Shown here: piece after piece, positions 10,458 to 18,932 of the stretch
Numbering within the stretch: the first letter of the stretch is position 1
Layout: each line of letters starts with the position of its first letter
Source: Gardnerella vaginalis
GTDB lineage: Bacteria; Actinomycetota; Actinomycetes; Actinomycetales; Bifidobacteriaceae
DNA: 64,000 nt
Assembly: GCF_040427915.1 (NCBI RefSeq)
Contig: NZ_JBETXJ010000002.1
Coordinates: forward strand, 1,302,001-1,366,000
Reading direction: 5' to 3'
Translations under genes and position numbers: made by a program
The notes under the pieces: generated by a model
Told to the model about the DNA's origin: nothing
The model's database searches: none
The model's input: only the letters and a program-made list of their open reading frames with translations

Positions 10458-11588
10458 ATGTCTCAGGAAATTGAAATAGGACTGGGCAAAAAAGCCCGAG
10501 TCGCTTACTCACTTGACGATATTGCTATACTACCTTCGCGTCGTTCTCGCGACCCGCAGGCTGTTTCTACGTCCTGGCAAGTCGATGCTTATAGTTTTGA
10601 CGTACCAGTGATTGCTGCGCCAATGGATTCTGTTACTAGCCCAGATACGGCTATTGCAATGGGTCAGATGGGCGCCTTGGGTGTACTTGATTTGGAAGGT
10701 TTATGGACTCGTTACGAGGATCCAGAACCACTTCTAAAGGAAATTTCGGAGCTTCCAAACGAAATTGCTACGAAGCGTATACAAGAAATTTATTCTGAAC
10801 CAATTAAGCCTGAACTTATTGTTAAACGTTTGCGCACTATTCGTGATTCTGGAGTTACTGTTGCAGGTGCTCTTTCCCCTCAGCGCACTCAGGAATTTTA
10901 CTCTACTGTGTTAGAAGCTGGAGTAGATCTTTTTGTTATCCGTGGAACAGCTGTTAGTGCAGAACATGTTTCTAAAGATCATGAACCACTTAATCTAAAG
11001 AAATTTATTTATGATCTTGATGTTCCAGTTATTGTGGGAGGCTGTGCTGATTACACTTCGGCTCTGCATTTAATGAGAACTGGTGCAGCTGGAATTCTCG
11101 TAGGTTTCGGTGGAGGTGCAGTTTCTGCAACTATGAATACTCTTGGTGTTCAAGCTCCTATGGCAACTGCAATCTCAGATGTTGCTGAAGCTCGTCGTGA
11201 TTATATGGATGAATCTGGCGGAAGGTATGTTCAGATTATAGCTGATGGAGGAATGGGAACCTCTGGCAACTTTATTAAGGCTTTGGCTATGGGAGCAGAT
11301 GCAGTTATGCTTGGAACTCCTTTAGCGCGAGCGACCGAGGCTCCAGGCCGCGGAATGCATTGGGGTGCAGAGGCTCGCCATCCATCTTTGCCACGCGGAA
11401 TGCGTACGAATGTTGGAACTGTTGCTCCGCTGGAGAATATTTTGTTTGGTCCAAGTCATATGGCAGACGGAAAAACAAATTATGTTGGCGCGTTAAGGCG
11501 CACAATGGCATCCACTGGGTATGTTGATGTTAAGAGTTTCCAGCGTTGTAGTGTTGTATTTAACCCATTCCATCAGGATGTTCGGTAA
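10458..11588 (+). CDS. guaB3: GuaB3-family IMP dehydrogenase-related protein
   Basis: 376 residues of a TIM-barrel protein in the IMPDH/GMPR family. The opening segment (IGLGKKARVAYSLDDIAILPSRR) and overall length match the actinobacterial GuaB3 group that accompanies a separate, full-length GuaB. No CBS pair is present. The phosphate-binding regions are visible (MRTGAAGILVGFGGG, IIADGGMGTSG, ADAVMLGTPLA). Where classical IMPDH has its catalytic Cys in GxGSICxTR, this protein reads VGFGGGAVSATM, with no cysteine. It may therefore not carry out the classical IMPDH reaction. The gene stands alone, followed by two strong hairpins. The upstream SD is weak. Confidence 0.88.
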   Translation: MSQEIEIGLGKKARVAYSLDDIAILPSRRSRDPQAVSTSWQVDAYSFDVPVIAAPMDSVTSPDTAIAMGQMGALGVLDLEGLWTRYEDPEPLLKEISELPNEIATKRIQEIYSEPIKPELIVKRLRTIRDSGVTVAGALSPQRTQEFYSTVLEAGVDLFVIRGTAVSAEHVSKDHEPLNLKKFIYDLDVPVIVGGCADYTSALHLMRTGAAGILVGFGGGAVSATMNTLGVQAPMATAISDVAEARRDYMDESGGRYVQIIADGGMGTSGNFIKALAMGADAVMLGTPLARATEAPGRGMHWGAEARHPSLPRGMRTNVGTVAPLENILFGPSHMADGKTNYVGALRRTMASTGYVDVKSFQRCSVVFNPFHQDVR

Positions 11589-11607
11589 TTTTTAATATTA
11601 TTTGTTT

Positions 11608-11653
11608 ACTTCCTTGTGAGCTTAAAACTAAAAATTTAAGTGCACAAGGAAGT
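11608..11653. terminator. Terminator hairpin after guaB3
   Basis: Arms 11608-11626 and 11635-11653 pair over 19 positions with one 2-base mismatch (AG against TG), leaving an 8-base loop. The left side is preceded by T-rich sequence and the right side followed by AAAAAC, so it could act in either direction, although the U-tract for the plus strand is poor. Confidence 0.65.
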
Positions 11654-11686
11654 AAAAACTATAATGTGCATAACTTAACACTAAAT

Positions 11687-11726
11687 AATCCTTGATTTTT
11701 CAACAAAAATCGAGGATTTAATTTTA
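11687..11726 (+). terminator. Rho-independent terminator after guaB3
   Basis: AATCCTTGATTTTT (11687-11700) pairs with AAAAATCGAGGATT (11705-11718) over 14 bp with one G-U pair and a CAAC loop. The T-rich stretch TAATTTTATTT follows. This is the stronger terminator of the tandem pair. Confidence 0.75.
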
Positions 11727-11894
11727 TTTATGCACACTTAGAAATAATGCTTTGAATTTTTGAAATAAGTTGTATGCTTTATTTAAACCTTTGCTAGACA
11801 TTGGTTTTAAATTAAAAATACAAAAAAATAAAATAAGGAATTTAAAAATAGAAAATGGGATAAGTAACAAATTTTAACGGGAAAGAGCAGGAAA

Positions 11895-12476
11895 ATGAAT
11901 AATACTCTTGGTACCATAGTCAGCGATAACTATGACGAAAATGATGCATTCTGGGAAGTTGTAAAAAACGACTTTGCTGCAAATGATGATCATCCTACGT
12001 TCAAGTGGAATGATCGCAAGCCATTGCCAGTATACGAAGGTTCATTCCCAGTGGGTTCTTCGCATTTTATGGCAACATATCATGTATCATCATGCTTTAA
12101 TAATTCGGCAGATGAGGAATTATACTTGGACCTCGCTTTAAGAGCGTGCAAAGTAGCATGTATTGCTAGTGACATTTCTAGAGGAAGACCGATATCGTCA
12201 CAAATGCGTAAGGCTCTTAGTGAGGAATGTATTTTTAAGCTTGAAAACATGTGGTATCTAATATCTCAATGTTTCTCAGACAAACACGATGAATATACAA
12301 GTTGGCAACTACGTTGCAAACCGACTATGCCAAGAATGATAAATGGAATGCTAATTAGTCCAACTCGTTTTGAGGCAGTTGTTTTATTGTCTATTGGAAG
12401 CTTAAATTATTGTGCGTCTTTGGCATTCAAATCTCAAAACGGGAGTTGGATATGTACATTAGTTGACTTGGGATGA
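11895..12476 (+). CDS. Rv3235-like protein of unknown function
   Basis: 193 residues, soluble, with no signal peptide. The last 40 residues (RFEAVVLLSIGSLNYCASLAFKS then GSWICTLVDLG) resemble the C-terminal signature of the actinobacterial Rv3235 family, in which a short beta domain ends in a Trp-Cys-x-x-x-(hydrophobic) motif. The first 60 residues are acidic and not recognised. The gene is monocistronic, with hairpins on both sides. In many actinobacteria the family sits near secA; here it does not. The function is not known. Confidence 0.7.
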   Translation: MNNTLGTIVSDNYDENDAFWEVVKNDFAANDDHPTFKWNDRKPLPVYEGSFPVGSSHFMATYHVSSCFNNSADEELYLDLALRACKVACIASDISRGRPISSQMRKALSEECIFKLENMWYLISQCFSDKHDEYTSWQLRCKPTMPRMINGMLISPTRFEAVVLLSIGSLNYCASLAFKSQNGSWICTLVDLG

Positions 12477-12543
12477 TTGGTAGGAAATGTACTAGCCTTT
12501 AAATTCCATTGTCAATTAAATAATAGTTAAATATAAAAATATG

Positions 12544-12610
12544 ACTCTTCTGGTTTAGGTAATCATTATTAGTTTGTTTCTAAATTATCTAACCAGAAGA
12601 GTTTATTTGT
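12544..12610 (+). terminator. Rho-independent terminator after the Rv3235-like gene
   Basis: ACTCTTCTGGTT (12544-12555) pairs perfectly with AACCAGAAGAGT (12591-12602). Inner bases TAGGTAAT and ATTATCTA extend the stem with a one-base bulge and a G-U pair. TTTATTTGT follows on the plus strand. Confidence 0.75.
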
Positions 12611-12688
12611 AAAAACCACCAATTTTAGGTTGACATTTTTGTACGACTTTCGTTTGTGTCGTGTTAGATATACCGTACAATTAAGACT

Positions 12689-14749
12689 ATGCTGCGAGAA
12701 TTTGCTGTAGAGGTCATTCACCCAACAAATGACGGTGACACAATTTATTCACTGCTTGCCAATAGGGCAATGCGAGATCCACAAGGCGTAATAGCCCAAT
12801 GGCAAGACGATGATACTCGTCAATGGCATGATGTTACTGCATCGGAAATGCTATTAAAAGTTCGTGCAACAGCTAAGGGGTTGATTGCTCTTGGCGTTGA
12901 ACGAGGAAGCAAAGTTGTTATTTATTCCCCAACCTGTTATGAGTGGGGTGTTACGGATTTTGCTTGCGCGTGCATTGGTGCTGTAAGCATTCCAATTTAT
13001 GAAACAGATTCAGCAATTCAAGCTGCTGAAATTATTTCTGAAGTAAAGCCTGTTATAGCTTTTGCAGGTGATGATGAACATGCGCAGTGTTTAGAGCGAG
13101 TTCGCCAAGACAATAAGCGTATGTCTTTAAAGACTATTTTTAACTTTAAAGCTGCTGGAATAGACGCAGTGATTGATTTTGGAAAATCAATCAGCGACGA
13201 CGAGCTTAATAGAAGCATTGGTCAAGTAAAAGCTGATGATTTAGCGACTATTGTATACACCTCTGGTTCAACTGGAAAACCAAAGGGTGCAATGCTTTCT
13301 AATAGGAATTTTACGCATATTGTGTATGCGGCTTATGACGTTTTAAATGATATGCTTTATAAGCCAAGTAGACTATTGCTGTTCCTTCCATTAGCTCATT
13401 GCTTTGCCAGATACATACAATATGTGGCAATAGGTTCTCACGGCGTTATTGGATATGTGCCAAATGCGAAGCATTTATTAGCAGATTTGCGTAGTTTTAA
13501 ACCTACATATTTGCTTGGAGTTCCAAGAGTGTTTGAAAAGGTTTATAACGCTGCGTCTCAAAAAGCTGGAGCAGGTATACGCGGTAGGATTTTTGCGAAG
13601 GCTGTACAACATTTTATTGAGTGGTCTAAAGATGAAGTTGAAGGCAGAGCACATTCAATTTATGCAAAACTTCAGCATGACTTCTATATGAAAACTGTTG
13701 GATCTTCCATAAGGTCTGCTTTGGGACCTAATCTGTCGTGGTTAGCTTGCGGCGGAGCTCCAATAAATGCTGAACTTGCTCATTTCTTTAACGGATTGGA
13801 TGGAATAACCTTTATTCAAGGTTATGGAATGACCGAAACAGCAGCTCCTTGTGTTGTTAATTTTGAACATGCTAATCAAGTTGGTTCTGTGGGTCGCCCT
13901 GGTCCTGGAATTACTATCCGTATTGCAGATGATGGGGAAGTTCTTGTAAAAGGTCCTAACGTTTTTATCGGATATTATGATAAGCCAGATCTTACTTCGG
14001 ATGTTATTGACGAAGATGGATGGCTCCATTCTGGAGATTTAGGCGAGATAGACGATGAAGGATTCTTGTCTATTACTGGTAGAAAGAAAGATATTATTAT
14101 CACTGCTGGTGGAAAAAATATAAGTCCAGCGCCTTTGGAAAGTATTATCTCTAAGTGTCCTCTCGTATCTCACGCAGTAGTTGTAGGAGACGGCAAGCCA
14201 TTTGTTTCCGCTTTGATTGAGGTTGAGCCAGATATGGTTCGTTCTTGGCTTAAGAGTCAGGGAATGGATGAAAATCTTTCTATGAGTGCTGTTGCGGAAA
14301 ACGATGCTATTCGTTCTGTTGTACAACAGTTTATTGATCAGGCAAATAGCACTGTTTCTAGAGCTGAGTCTATTCGTAAATTTATTATTTTGGATGAAGA
14401 ATTTTCACAAGATGCTGGCACTTTGACTCCAAGCATGAAAGTTGTGCGTCCTAAGGTTTTGAAGAGGTATTGTGATCTTATAGAGAGTCAGCTTTATGCT
14501 CCAAAACCAAACAGTAGACCATTACCTGCTACAGTTAAGATTTTAGATAAGACAACTGAGACTGTTAAGCAAGCGCAAGAAACTGTTAAACAGGCTCAAG
14601 AAGCGGTTACTCCTAGAGTTAAACAAGCAATAGATCAGGCTGCTACTCATCTGAAACGTTTTGGTGAGGATTTGCCTACACAGGTTAATGTAAAAGATCA
14701 GCATACTGAATATGCTGATAAGAATAATAATTCTAACGACAAAGAATAG
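12689..14749 (+). CDS. Long-chain fatty acid-CoA ligase (AMP-forming)
   Basis: 686 residues of the acyl-adenylate-forming family, which activates a carboxylate via acyl-AMP to an acyl-CoA. Visible motifs: the P-loop TIVYTSGSTGKPKGAML near residue 188, the adenine region GYGMTETAA near 380, the hinge with GWLHSGDLG, and the catalytic-lysine region GRKKDIIITAGGKNISP. The layout resembles FadD15-type enzymes of actinobacteria. The last 75 residues go beyond the family's end: a repeated amphipathic stretch (TVKQAQE twice, then further Lys/Gln/Ala heptad-like helix) and a charged tail. No good SD precedes the ATG. A TAGATA -10-like element lies at 12665-12670. Confidence 0.92.
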   Translation: MLREFAVEVIHPTNDGDTIYSLLANRAMRDPQGVIAQWQDDDTRQWHDVTASEMLLKVRATAKGLIALGVERGSKVVIYSPTCYEWGVTDFACACIGAVSIPIYETDSAIQAAEIISEVKPVIAFAGDDEHAQCLERVRQDNKRMSLKTIFNFKAAGIDAVIDFGKSISDDELNRSIGQVKADDLATIVYTSGSTGKPKGAMLSNRNFTHIVYAAYDVLNDMLYKPSRLLLFLPLAHCFARYIQYVAIGSHGVIGYVPNAKHLLADLRSFKPTYLLGVPRVFEKVYNAASQKAGAGIRGRIFAKAVQHFIEWSKDEVEGRAHSIYAKLQHDFYMKTVGSSIRSALGPNLSWLACGGAPINAELAHFFNGLDGITFIQGYGMTETAAPCVVNFEHANQVGSVGRPGPGITIRIADDGEVLVKGPNVFIGYYDKPDLTSDVIDEDGWLHSGDLGEIDDEGFLSITGRKKDIIITAGGKNISPAPLESIISKCPLVSHAVVVGDGKPFVSALIEVEPDMVRSWLKSQGMDENLSMSAVAENDAIRSVVQQFIDQANSTVSRAESIRKFIILDEEFSQDAGTLTPSMKVVRPKVLKRYCDLIESQLYAPKPNSRPLPATVKILDKTTETVKQAQETVKQAQEAVTPRVKQAIDQAATHLKRFGEDLPTQVNVKDQHTEYADKNNNSNDKE

Positions 14750-14784
14750 TTATTCGAAATTAAATTAGCTATAAAACGTTAAAT

Positions 14785-14853
14785 AGGCTGATTAAAATTG
14801 CAATTTTAATTACACTAAGTCTTGTATAATTGCATTGCATTTTTAATTAGCCT
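14785..14853 (+). promoter_or_regulatory. def promoter region with palindrome and alternative hairpin
   Basis: A perfect 20-bp palindrome, ATTAAAATTG then CAATTTTAAT (14791-14810), lies about 14 bases upstream of a perfect -10 TATAAT (14825-14830) and so covers the -35 region. AGGCTGATTAAAA (14785-14797) can also pair with TTTTAATTAGCCT (14841-14853), with TTTTAG following. The two pairings share 14791-14797 and exclude each other. The element may be an operator, a terminator for the upstream ligase gene, or both. Confidence 0.5.
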
Positions 14854-14876
14854 TTTAGAATTTTTAAGGAAGTACT

Positions 14877-15365
14877 GTGACTATTAGACAGATTCGCATT
14901 GTTCCAGATCCTGTTCTTAGAACACCATGTGACCCAATTCGTGAGATTACTCCAGCAGTTAGAAGTCTCGTAGAAGATTTATTAGAAACTGTAAACGATC
15001 CAGGTAGAGCTGGGCTCAGTGCAAATCAAATAGGTATTAGCCTTAGAGCGTTTTCATACAATATTGAAGGTCATATTGGATATATTCTCAATCCTGTTAT
15101 TGAAGAATTGAGTGGTGAACAATATGGGGATGAAGGTTGCTTGTCTGTTCCAAGATTATGGTATAAGACTCGCAGGGCGGATTATGCTAGGGCTAAAGGC
15201 ATTGATTTAGACGGTAAAACTATTGTTCTAGAAGGCAAGGGCTTAATGGCTCGCATGATTCAGCATGAGTGTGATCATTTAGATGGACACGTTTATTTGG
15301 ATCGTTTAGAGAAAGATGTTAGAAAACAAGCTTTACGCCAACTTCGTAATGGATTAGCTAAATAA
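14877..15365 (+). CDS. def: Peptide deformylase
   Basis: 162 residues from a GTG start preceded by AAGGAAG. It removes the N-formyl group from nascent proteins. All three active-site motifs are visible: motif 1 as GLSANQIG near residue 44, motif 2 as EGCLS near 86, and motif 3 as HECDH near 130. Cys and the two His bind the metal and Glu is the catalytic base. The length is typical of bacterial deformylases. The methionyl-tRNA formyltransferase gene that often accompanies def is not next to it here; the next genes are the translation-factor cluster. Confidence 0.95.
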   Translation: MTIRQIRIVPDPVLRTPCDPIREITPAVRSLVEDLLETVNDPGRAGLSANQIGISLRAFSYNIEGHIGYILNPVIEELSGEQYGDEGCLSVPRLWYKTRRADYARAKGIDLDGKTIVLEGKGLMARMIQHECDHLDGHVYLDRLEKDVRKQALRQLRNGLAK

Positions 15366-15456
15366 TATCTAAATAAGAAATATCAACAACTATAGTATTA
15401 GTTCGTAATATTTATTTAGTATTAAGCGTTTGATATGATTAACCTTTGCGTGTCCA

Positions 15457-15486
15457 TTGAGCATGAATATTGTCGCGTTATATGAT
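15457..15486 (+). promoter_or_regulatory. Predicted rpsB promoter
   Basis: TTGAGC (15457-15462) and TATGAT (15481-15486) are separated by 18 bases, giving a start near 15493 and a leader of about 140 nt before rpsB. Confidence 0.4.
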
Positions 15487-15492
15487 TGCTCG

Positions 15493-15635
15493 TTTTTTAT
15501 TGTCTACTCGGATGCGCGAATACGCGCCATGTACGCGTCCGTTCGTGTCGGTCGGCTTGGATTTAGACATATGTTAGCCAAGTTGCATGCGAACAGGCAT
15601 GGCCAGGCAAGAACCGACAAGAAAGGTATATAGAT
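15493..15635 (+). promoter_or_regulatory. Structured 5' leader of rpsB
   Basis: The leader is markedly more GC-rich than other gaps here. TGTCGGT (15546-15552) pairs with ACCGACA (15613-15619), which ends 1-2 bases before the SD GAAAGG. Inside, CTTGG (15556-15560) pairs with CCAAG (15578-15582), and CATGC can pair with GCATG. A fold closing next to the SD suits autoregulation by S2, as known for rpsB leaders in other bacteria, but this fold is read by eye only. Confidence 0.45.
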
Positions 15636-16436
15636 ATGGCACAGATTACCATGAGTGAAATGCTGAAGGCAGGTTTGCACTTCGGACATCAGACTCGTCG
15701 CTGGAATCCAAAGATGAAGCAATTTATTCTAACCCAGCGCAATGGTATTCATATCATCAATTTGTTCAAGTCGCTCGACATGATCGACAAGGCTTATGAC
15801 TTCATTAAGCAGACTGTTGCTCACAACGGTACTGTTTTGTTCGTGGGTACCAAGAAGCAGGCTCAAGAGGCTGTGCAGAATCAGGCTACTCGTGTGAACA
15901 TGCCTTACGTGAGCGAGCGTTGGCTCGGCGGTATGCTGACGAACTTCCAGACTGTTTCCACTCGCGTAAAGCGTCTCAAGGAACTTGAGGAAATGGACTT
16001 CACTGATGTTCGTGGATCTGGTTTGACTAAGAAGGAGCTTTTGCTTCTTGAGCGCGAAAAGGACAAGCTTTCCAAGCAGCTCGGCGGTATTCGCAACATG
16101 AACCGTACTCCTTCGGCAATGTTCGTTGTTGATATTAACAAGGAAGCTTTGGCCGTTGAAGAAGCTCACAAGCTTGGTATTCCAGTTGTGGCAATCGTTG
16201 ACACCAACACCGATCCAGACTCTGTTGAGTATCCAATCCCAGCAAATGATGATGCAATTCGTGGTGTCGAGCTTCTTACTAGCTTGATGGCTGACGCTGT
16301 TGCAGAAGGTTTGCTTGAACGTGCTGGAAAGGGCGCAAAGTCTGAAGGCTCTGACGCTCAGCCAATGGCAGCATGGGAAAAGGAACTACTCACTAAGGAA
16401 ACTGAACAGTCTGAAGACGAAGCCAAGGCTGAATAA
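15636..16436 (+). CDS. rpsB: 30S ribosomal protein S2
   Basis: 266 residues. The N-terminus [19 protein letters not shown] and the following [11 protein letters not shown] are diagnostic of S2, as are FVGTKKQAQ and RWLGGMLTN. The C-terminus is an acidic tail after residue 230. S2 joins the 30S subunit late and bridges head and body. Codon choice is richer in C-ending codons than neighbours, as expected of a highly expressed gene. tsf follows after 29 bases, the classic rpsB-tsf operon. Confidence 0.98.
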   Translation: MAQITMSEMLKAGLHFGHQTRRWNPKMKQFILTQRNGIHIINLFKSLDMIDKAYDFIKQTVAHNGTVLFVGTKKQAQEAVQNQATRVNMPYVSERWLGGMLTNFQTVSTRVKRLKELEEMDFTDVRGSGLTKKELLLLEREKDKLSKQLGGIRNMNRTPSAMFVVDINKEALAVEEAHKLGIPVVAIVDTNTDPDSVEYPIPANDDAIRGVELLTSLMADAVAEGLLERAGKGAKSEGSDAQPMAAWEKELLTKETEQSEDEAKAE

Positions 16437-16465
16437 GTCTGTTGGCGGTTAATGAGGAGAACAAA

Positions 16466-17317
16466 ATGGCAGCAATTACTGCAGCGTTGATTAAGCAGGT
16501 GCGCGAAGAAACTGGCGCTGGCATGATGGACGTTAAGAAGGCTCTTACCGAAGCCGAAGGCGATGTAGCTCGCGCTAAGGAAATTATCCGTGCTAAAGGC
16601 ATTCAGGCCGCTGGCAAGCGTGAAGGTCGCAAGGCTCAGGAAGGAACCGTTGCTTCTAAGGTTGTTAAAACTGCAGAAGGTGAAACTGGCTATGCAGTTG
16701 AATTGAATTCCGAAACCGACTTTGTTGCTAAGACTCCAAAGTTCGTTGAATTCTCTGAAACCGTGTTAAGCAATGCTATTGAAGCTGACGCTTCCAGCGC
16801 AGAAGAGCTTCTTGCCGCTAAGGCTGGAGATGCTACTGTTAAGGAAGAAGTAGAAGAAGCAGCAGCTTTGTTTGGTGAGCACGTTAAGGTTGGTCAGATT
16901 GCCAAGATCAGCGGTCCTCATGTAGAGATTTATGCTCACAAGAAGTCCGTTGAATTGCCTCCAAGCATTGTTTCTATGATTGCTACTGATGAGGCTGGTG
17001 CTAAGGTCGCTCATGAAGCTGCTTTGCAGATTTCCGCTATGGGCGCTCAGTGGCTTCGCCGCGAAGACGTTCCAGCTGATGTATTGGAGTCTGAGCGTCG
17101 CGTTGCTACAGAGAAGTCTTTGGCTGAAGGCAAGCCAGAGAAGATTGTTCCAAAGATTGTTGAAGGTCGTTTGAATGCCTTCTTCAAGGAAACCGTTCTC
17201 CTTGAGCAGTCCTACGTCAAGGATCCATCTAAGACTATTGGAGATTTGTTCAAGGAAGTCGGCGGTTCTGCTTTGGCTTTCGCTCGTGTTGAGGTTGGCA
17301 AAGGCTCTGCTGAATGA
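16466..17317 (+). CDS. tsf: Elongation factor Ts
   Basis: 283 residues from the ATG at 16466. An in-frame TTG at 16442 is not favoured because the SD GAGGAGA (16454-16460) serves the ATG and EF-Ts begins MAAITAALIKQVREETGAG. The TDFVAK-type motif appears as ETDFVAKTPKF near residue 80, the segment that inserts into EF-Tu to release GDP. It acts as the nucleotide exchange factor for EF-Tu. It is co-transcribed with rpsB and ended by a strong hairpin. High-expression codon use. Confidence 0.98.
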   Translation: MAAITAALIKQVREETGAGMMDVKKALTEAEGDVARAKEIIRAKGIQAAGKREGRKAQEGTVASKVVKTAEGETGYAVELNSETDFVAKTPKFVEFSETVLSNAIEADASSAEELLAAKAGDATVKEEVEEAAALFGEHVKVGQIAKISGPHVEIYAHKKSVELPPSIVSMIATDEAGAKVAHEAALQISAMGAQWLRREDVPADVLESERRVATEKSLAEGKPEKIVPKIVEGRLNAFFKETVLLEQSYVKDPSKTIGDLFKEVGGSALAFARVEVGKGSAE

Positions 17318-17352
17318 TTTTTAAGCGAAAGCTTATTAAAAATTCATAAAAC

Positions 17353-17397
17353 AAGAATGGGTTTGCGTGATAAGTCATGCAAGCCCATTCTTTTAAT
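17353..17397 (+). terminator. Rho-independent terminator of rpsB-tsf
   Basis: Arms 17353-17370 and 17375-17392 pair over 18 bp with two G-U pairs and a 4-base loop (TAAG), followed by TTTTAATTT. It separates rpsB-tsf from pyrH. Confidence 0.85.
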
Positions 17398-17493
17398 TTA
17401 TACATTATAAAATCGTGTTTTGCTGTGTCGTCATTGAAAGATATCATGGCAAAGATATGCTTGCGTTCGCCGTTATGACTGGAGGAAAGTTTT

Positions 17494-18243
17494 ATGACTA
17501 TCGCACAAGCGGGGGAAAGCAAGTCTCGTAGAGTTTTATTGAAGCTCTCGGGAGAAGCATTTGGCGGTGGCGCCGTTGGTATTGATACTCATGTTATTCG
17601 TAGAATTGCTGGAGAAATTGTAAAAGCAGTGCATGAAGGCGTGCAAGTTGCAATTGTTGTTGGCGGTGGTAATTTCTTCCGCGGAGCAGAGCTTCAGCAG
17701 GCTGGAATTGATCGTAGTCGTGGTGACTATATGGGTATGCTCGGTACTGTTATGAATTGCTTGGCTCTGCAAGATTTTCTTGAACAAGCTGGTCAGGCAA
17801 CTCGTGTACAAACTGCTATAACAATGGGCCAAGTTGCAGAACCTTATATTCCACTTAAAGCAATTCGACACCTTGAAAAGGGTCGTGTAGTTATTTTTGG
17901 TGCTGGTGCTGGAATGCCATATTTTTCAACTGACACTGTATCTATTCAGCGATCTTTGGAAATACATTGCGATGAGGTTTTGATGGGCAAGAATGGTGTA
18001 GATGGTGTTTATAGCGCTGATCCACGGAAAGATAAGAACGCGAAGAAATTTGTAACGTTAAATTATCAACGTGCTCTTGTCGATGGTCTTGCTGTTATGG
18101 ATGCTTCTGCACTATCTATGGCTAGAGACAACAAGCAGAAGATTCGCGTATTCGGATTAGAGGGCGAAGGAAACGTCACTAGAGCACTGGTTGGTGAGGA
18201 AATCGGAACTTTAGTTTCGGATGCTGAGCCTGCATTTGCTTAA
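17494..18243 (+). CDS. pyrH: UMP kinase
   Basis: 249 residues of the amino acid kinase fold; it phosphorylates UMP to UDP in pyrimidine nucleotide synthesis and is hexameric in bacteria. Visible signatures: [14 protein letters not shown] at the N-terminus, [12 protein letters not shown] near residue 55, and GADGVY-like [14 protein letters not shown] near 165. The SD GGAGGAAAG precedes the ATG. The order rpsB-tsf-pyrH-frr is widely conserved in bacteria. Here a terminator separates tsf from pyrH, so pyrH probably has its own promoter. Confidence 0.97.
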   Translation: MTIAQAGESKSRRVLLKLSGEAFGGGAVGIDTHVIRRIAGEIVKAVHEGVQVAIVVGGGNFFRGAELQQAGIDRSRGDYMGMLGTVMNCLALQDFLEQAGQATRVQTAITMGQVAEPYIPLKAIRHLEKGRVVIFGAGAGMPYFSTDTVSIQRSLEIHCDEVLMGKNGVDGVYSADPRKDKNAKKFVTLNYQRALVDGLAVMDASALSMARDNKQKIRVFGLEGEGNVTRALVGEEIGTLVSDAEPAFA

Positions 18244-18343
18244 ATATGCGAATATTCATAATTTGAATATTTAAAATTGAATAAACATGAAAATAGTTAA
18301 ATAATAAATTTTAAAATTGGCACATACCGATAAAGGAGATTAC

Positions 18344-18898
18344 ATGCCAGCGATTATCGATCAGGCTCTTGAACAGATGAACAAGTCTGTGGAAGCTACT
18401 AAAGAGAATTTCATGGGCATTAGAACTGGACGTGCTAATCCTGCTCTTCTTAATGGCATTATGGTTGACTATTATGGTGCTCCAACACCTATTAAGGCTG
18501 TTGCTTCTATTGGTGTTCCAGAGCCTCGCACTCTTTCTGTAACTCCTTTTGATGCTTCGCAAGCTAATGCTGTAGAAAAGGCTATTCGCGACTCAGATTT
18601 AGGAGTAAGCCCTAATAGAGATGGCAATGTAATTCGTGTTACAATGCCAGAACTTACAGAAGATCGTCGTAAAGAATACGTAAAGCTTGCTAAGACAAAA
18701 GCTGAAGAAGGTAAGGTTGCTGTTAGAAATATTCGCCGTAAAACCAAGGAGAATATTGATAAGTCTGTAAAAGATGGTGAAATCGGCGAAGATGAAGGAG
18801 AGCGTTTACAGAAAGAGCTTGATAAAGTTACGAAGCAAGTAACTGATTCCTTAGACGCTTTGCTTGATGGCAAGCAGAAGGAAATAATGGAGGTCTGA
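18344..18898 (+). CDS. frr: Ribosome recycling factor
   Basis: 184 residues from the ATG at 18344, served by SD AAAGGAG (18332-18338). A TTG further upstream in frame is not supported by an SD. It splits the post-termination ribosome with EF-G. Conserved segments: GRANPALLNGIMVDYYGAPTPI, then RTLSVTPFDAS and the C-terminal coiled coil with RKEYVKLAKTKAEEGKVAVRNIRRK. The length equals the family norm (about 185). It lies 100 bases after pyrH and 34 before cdsA. Confidence 0.97.
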   Translation: MPAIIDQALEQMNKSVEATKENFMGIRTGRANPALLNGIMVDYYGAPTPIKAVASIGVPEPRTLSVTPFDASQANAVEKAIRDSDLGVSPNRDGNVIRVTMPELTEDRRKEYVKLAKTKAEEGKVAVRNIRRKTKENIDKSVKDGEIGEDEGERLQKELDKVTKQVTDSLDALLDGKQKEIMEV

Positions 18899-18932
18899 TT
18901 CTTCAGAAACTTTTAGGCTGAATGGGTGTCGT

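Larger units (their letters stand above)
11589..11894. other. 306-bp intergenic region with two tandem terminator hairpins
   Basis: Between guaB3 and the Rv3235-like gene. It holds two strong stem-loops (listed separately), plus TGTGCATAA (11665-11673) and its exact reverse complement TTATGCACA (11728-11736), which could form an outer stem around the second hairpin. The remaining 150 bases are AT-rich and probably carry the promoter of the next gene. No coding potential was found. Confidence 0.6.

Noticed and set aside
15729..16169. 146-codon open frame opposite rpsB
   Set aside because: Antisense to a highly conserved ribosomal protein gene with strong codon bias; no independent support.
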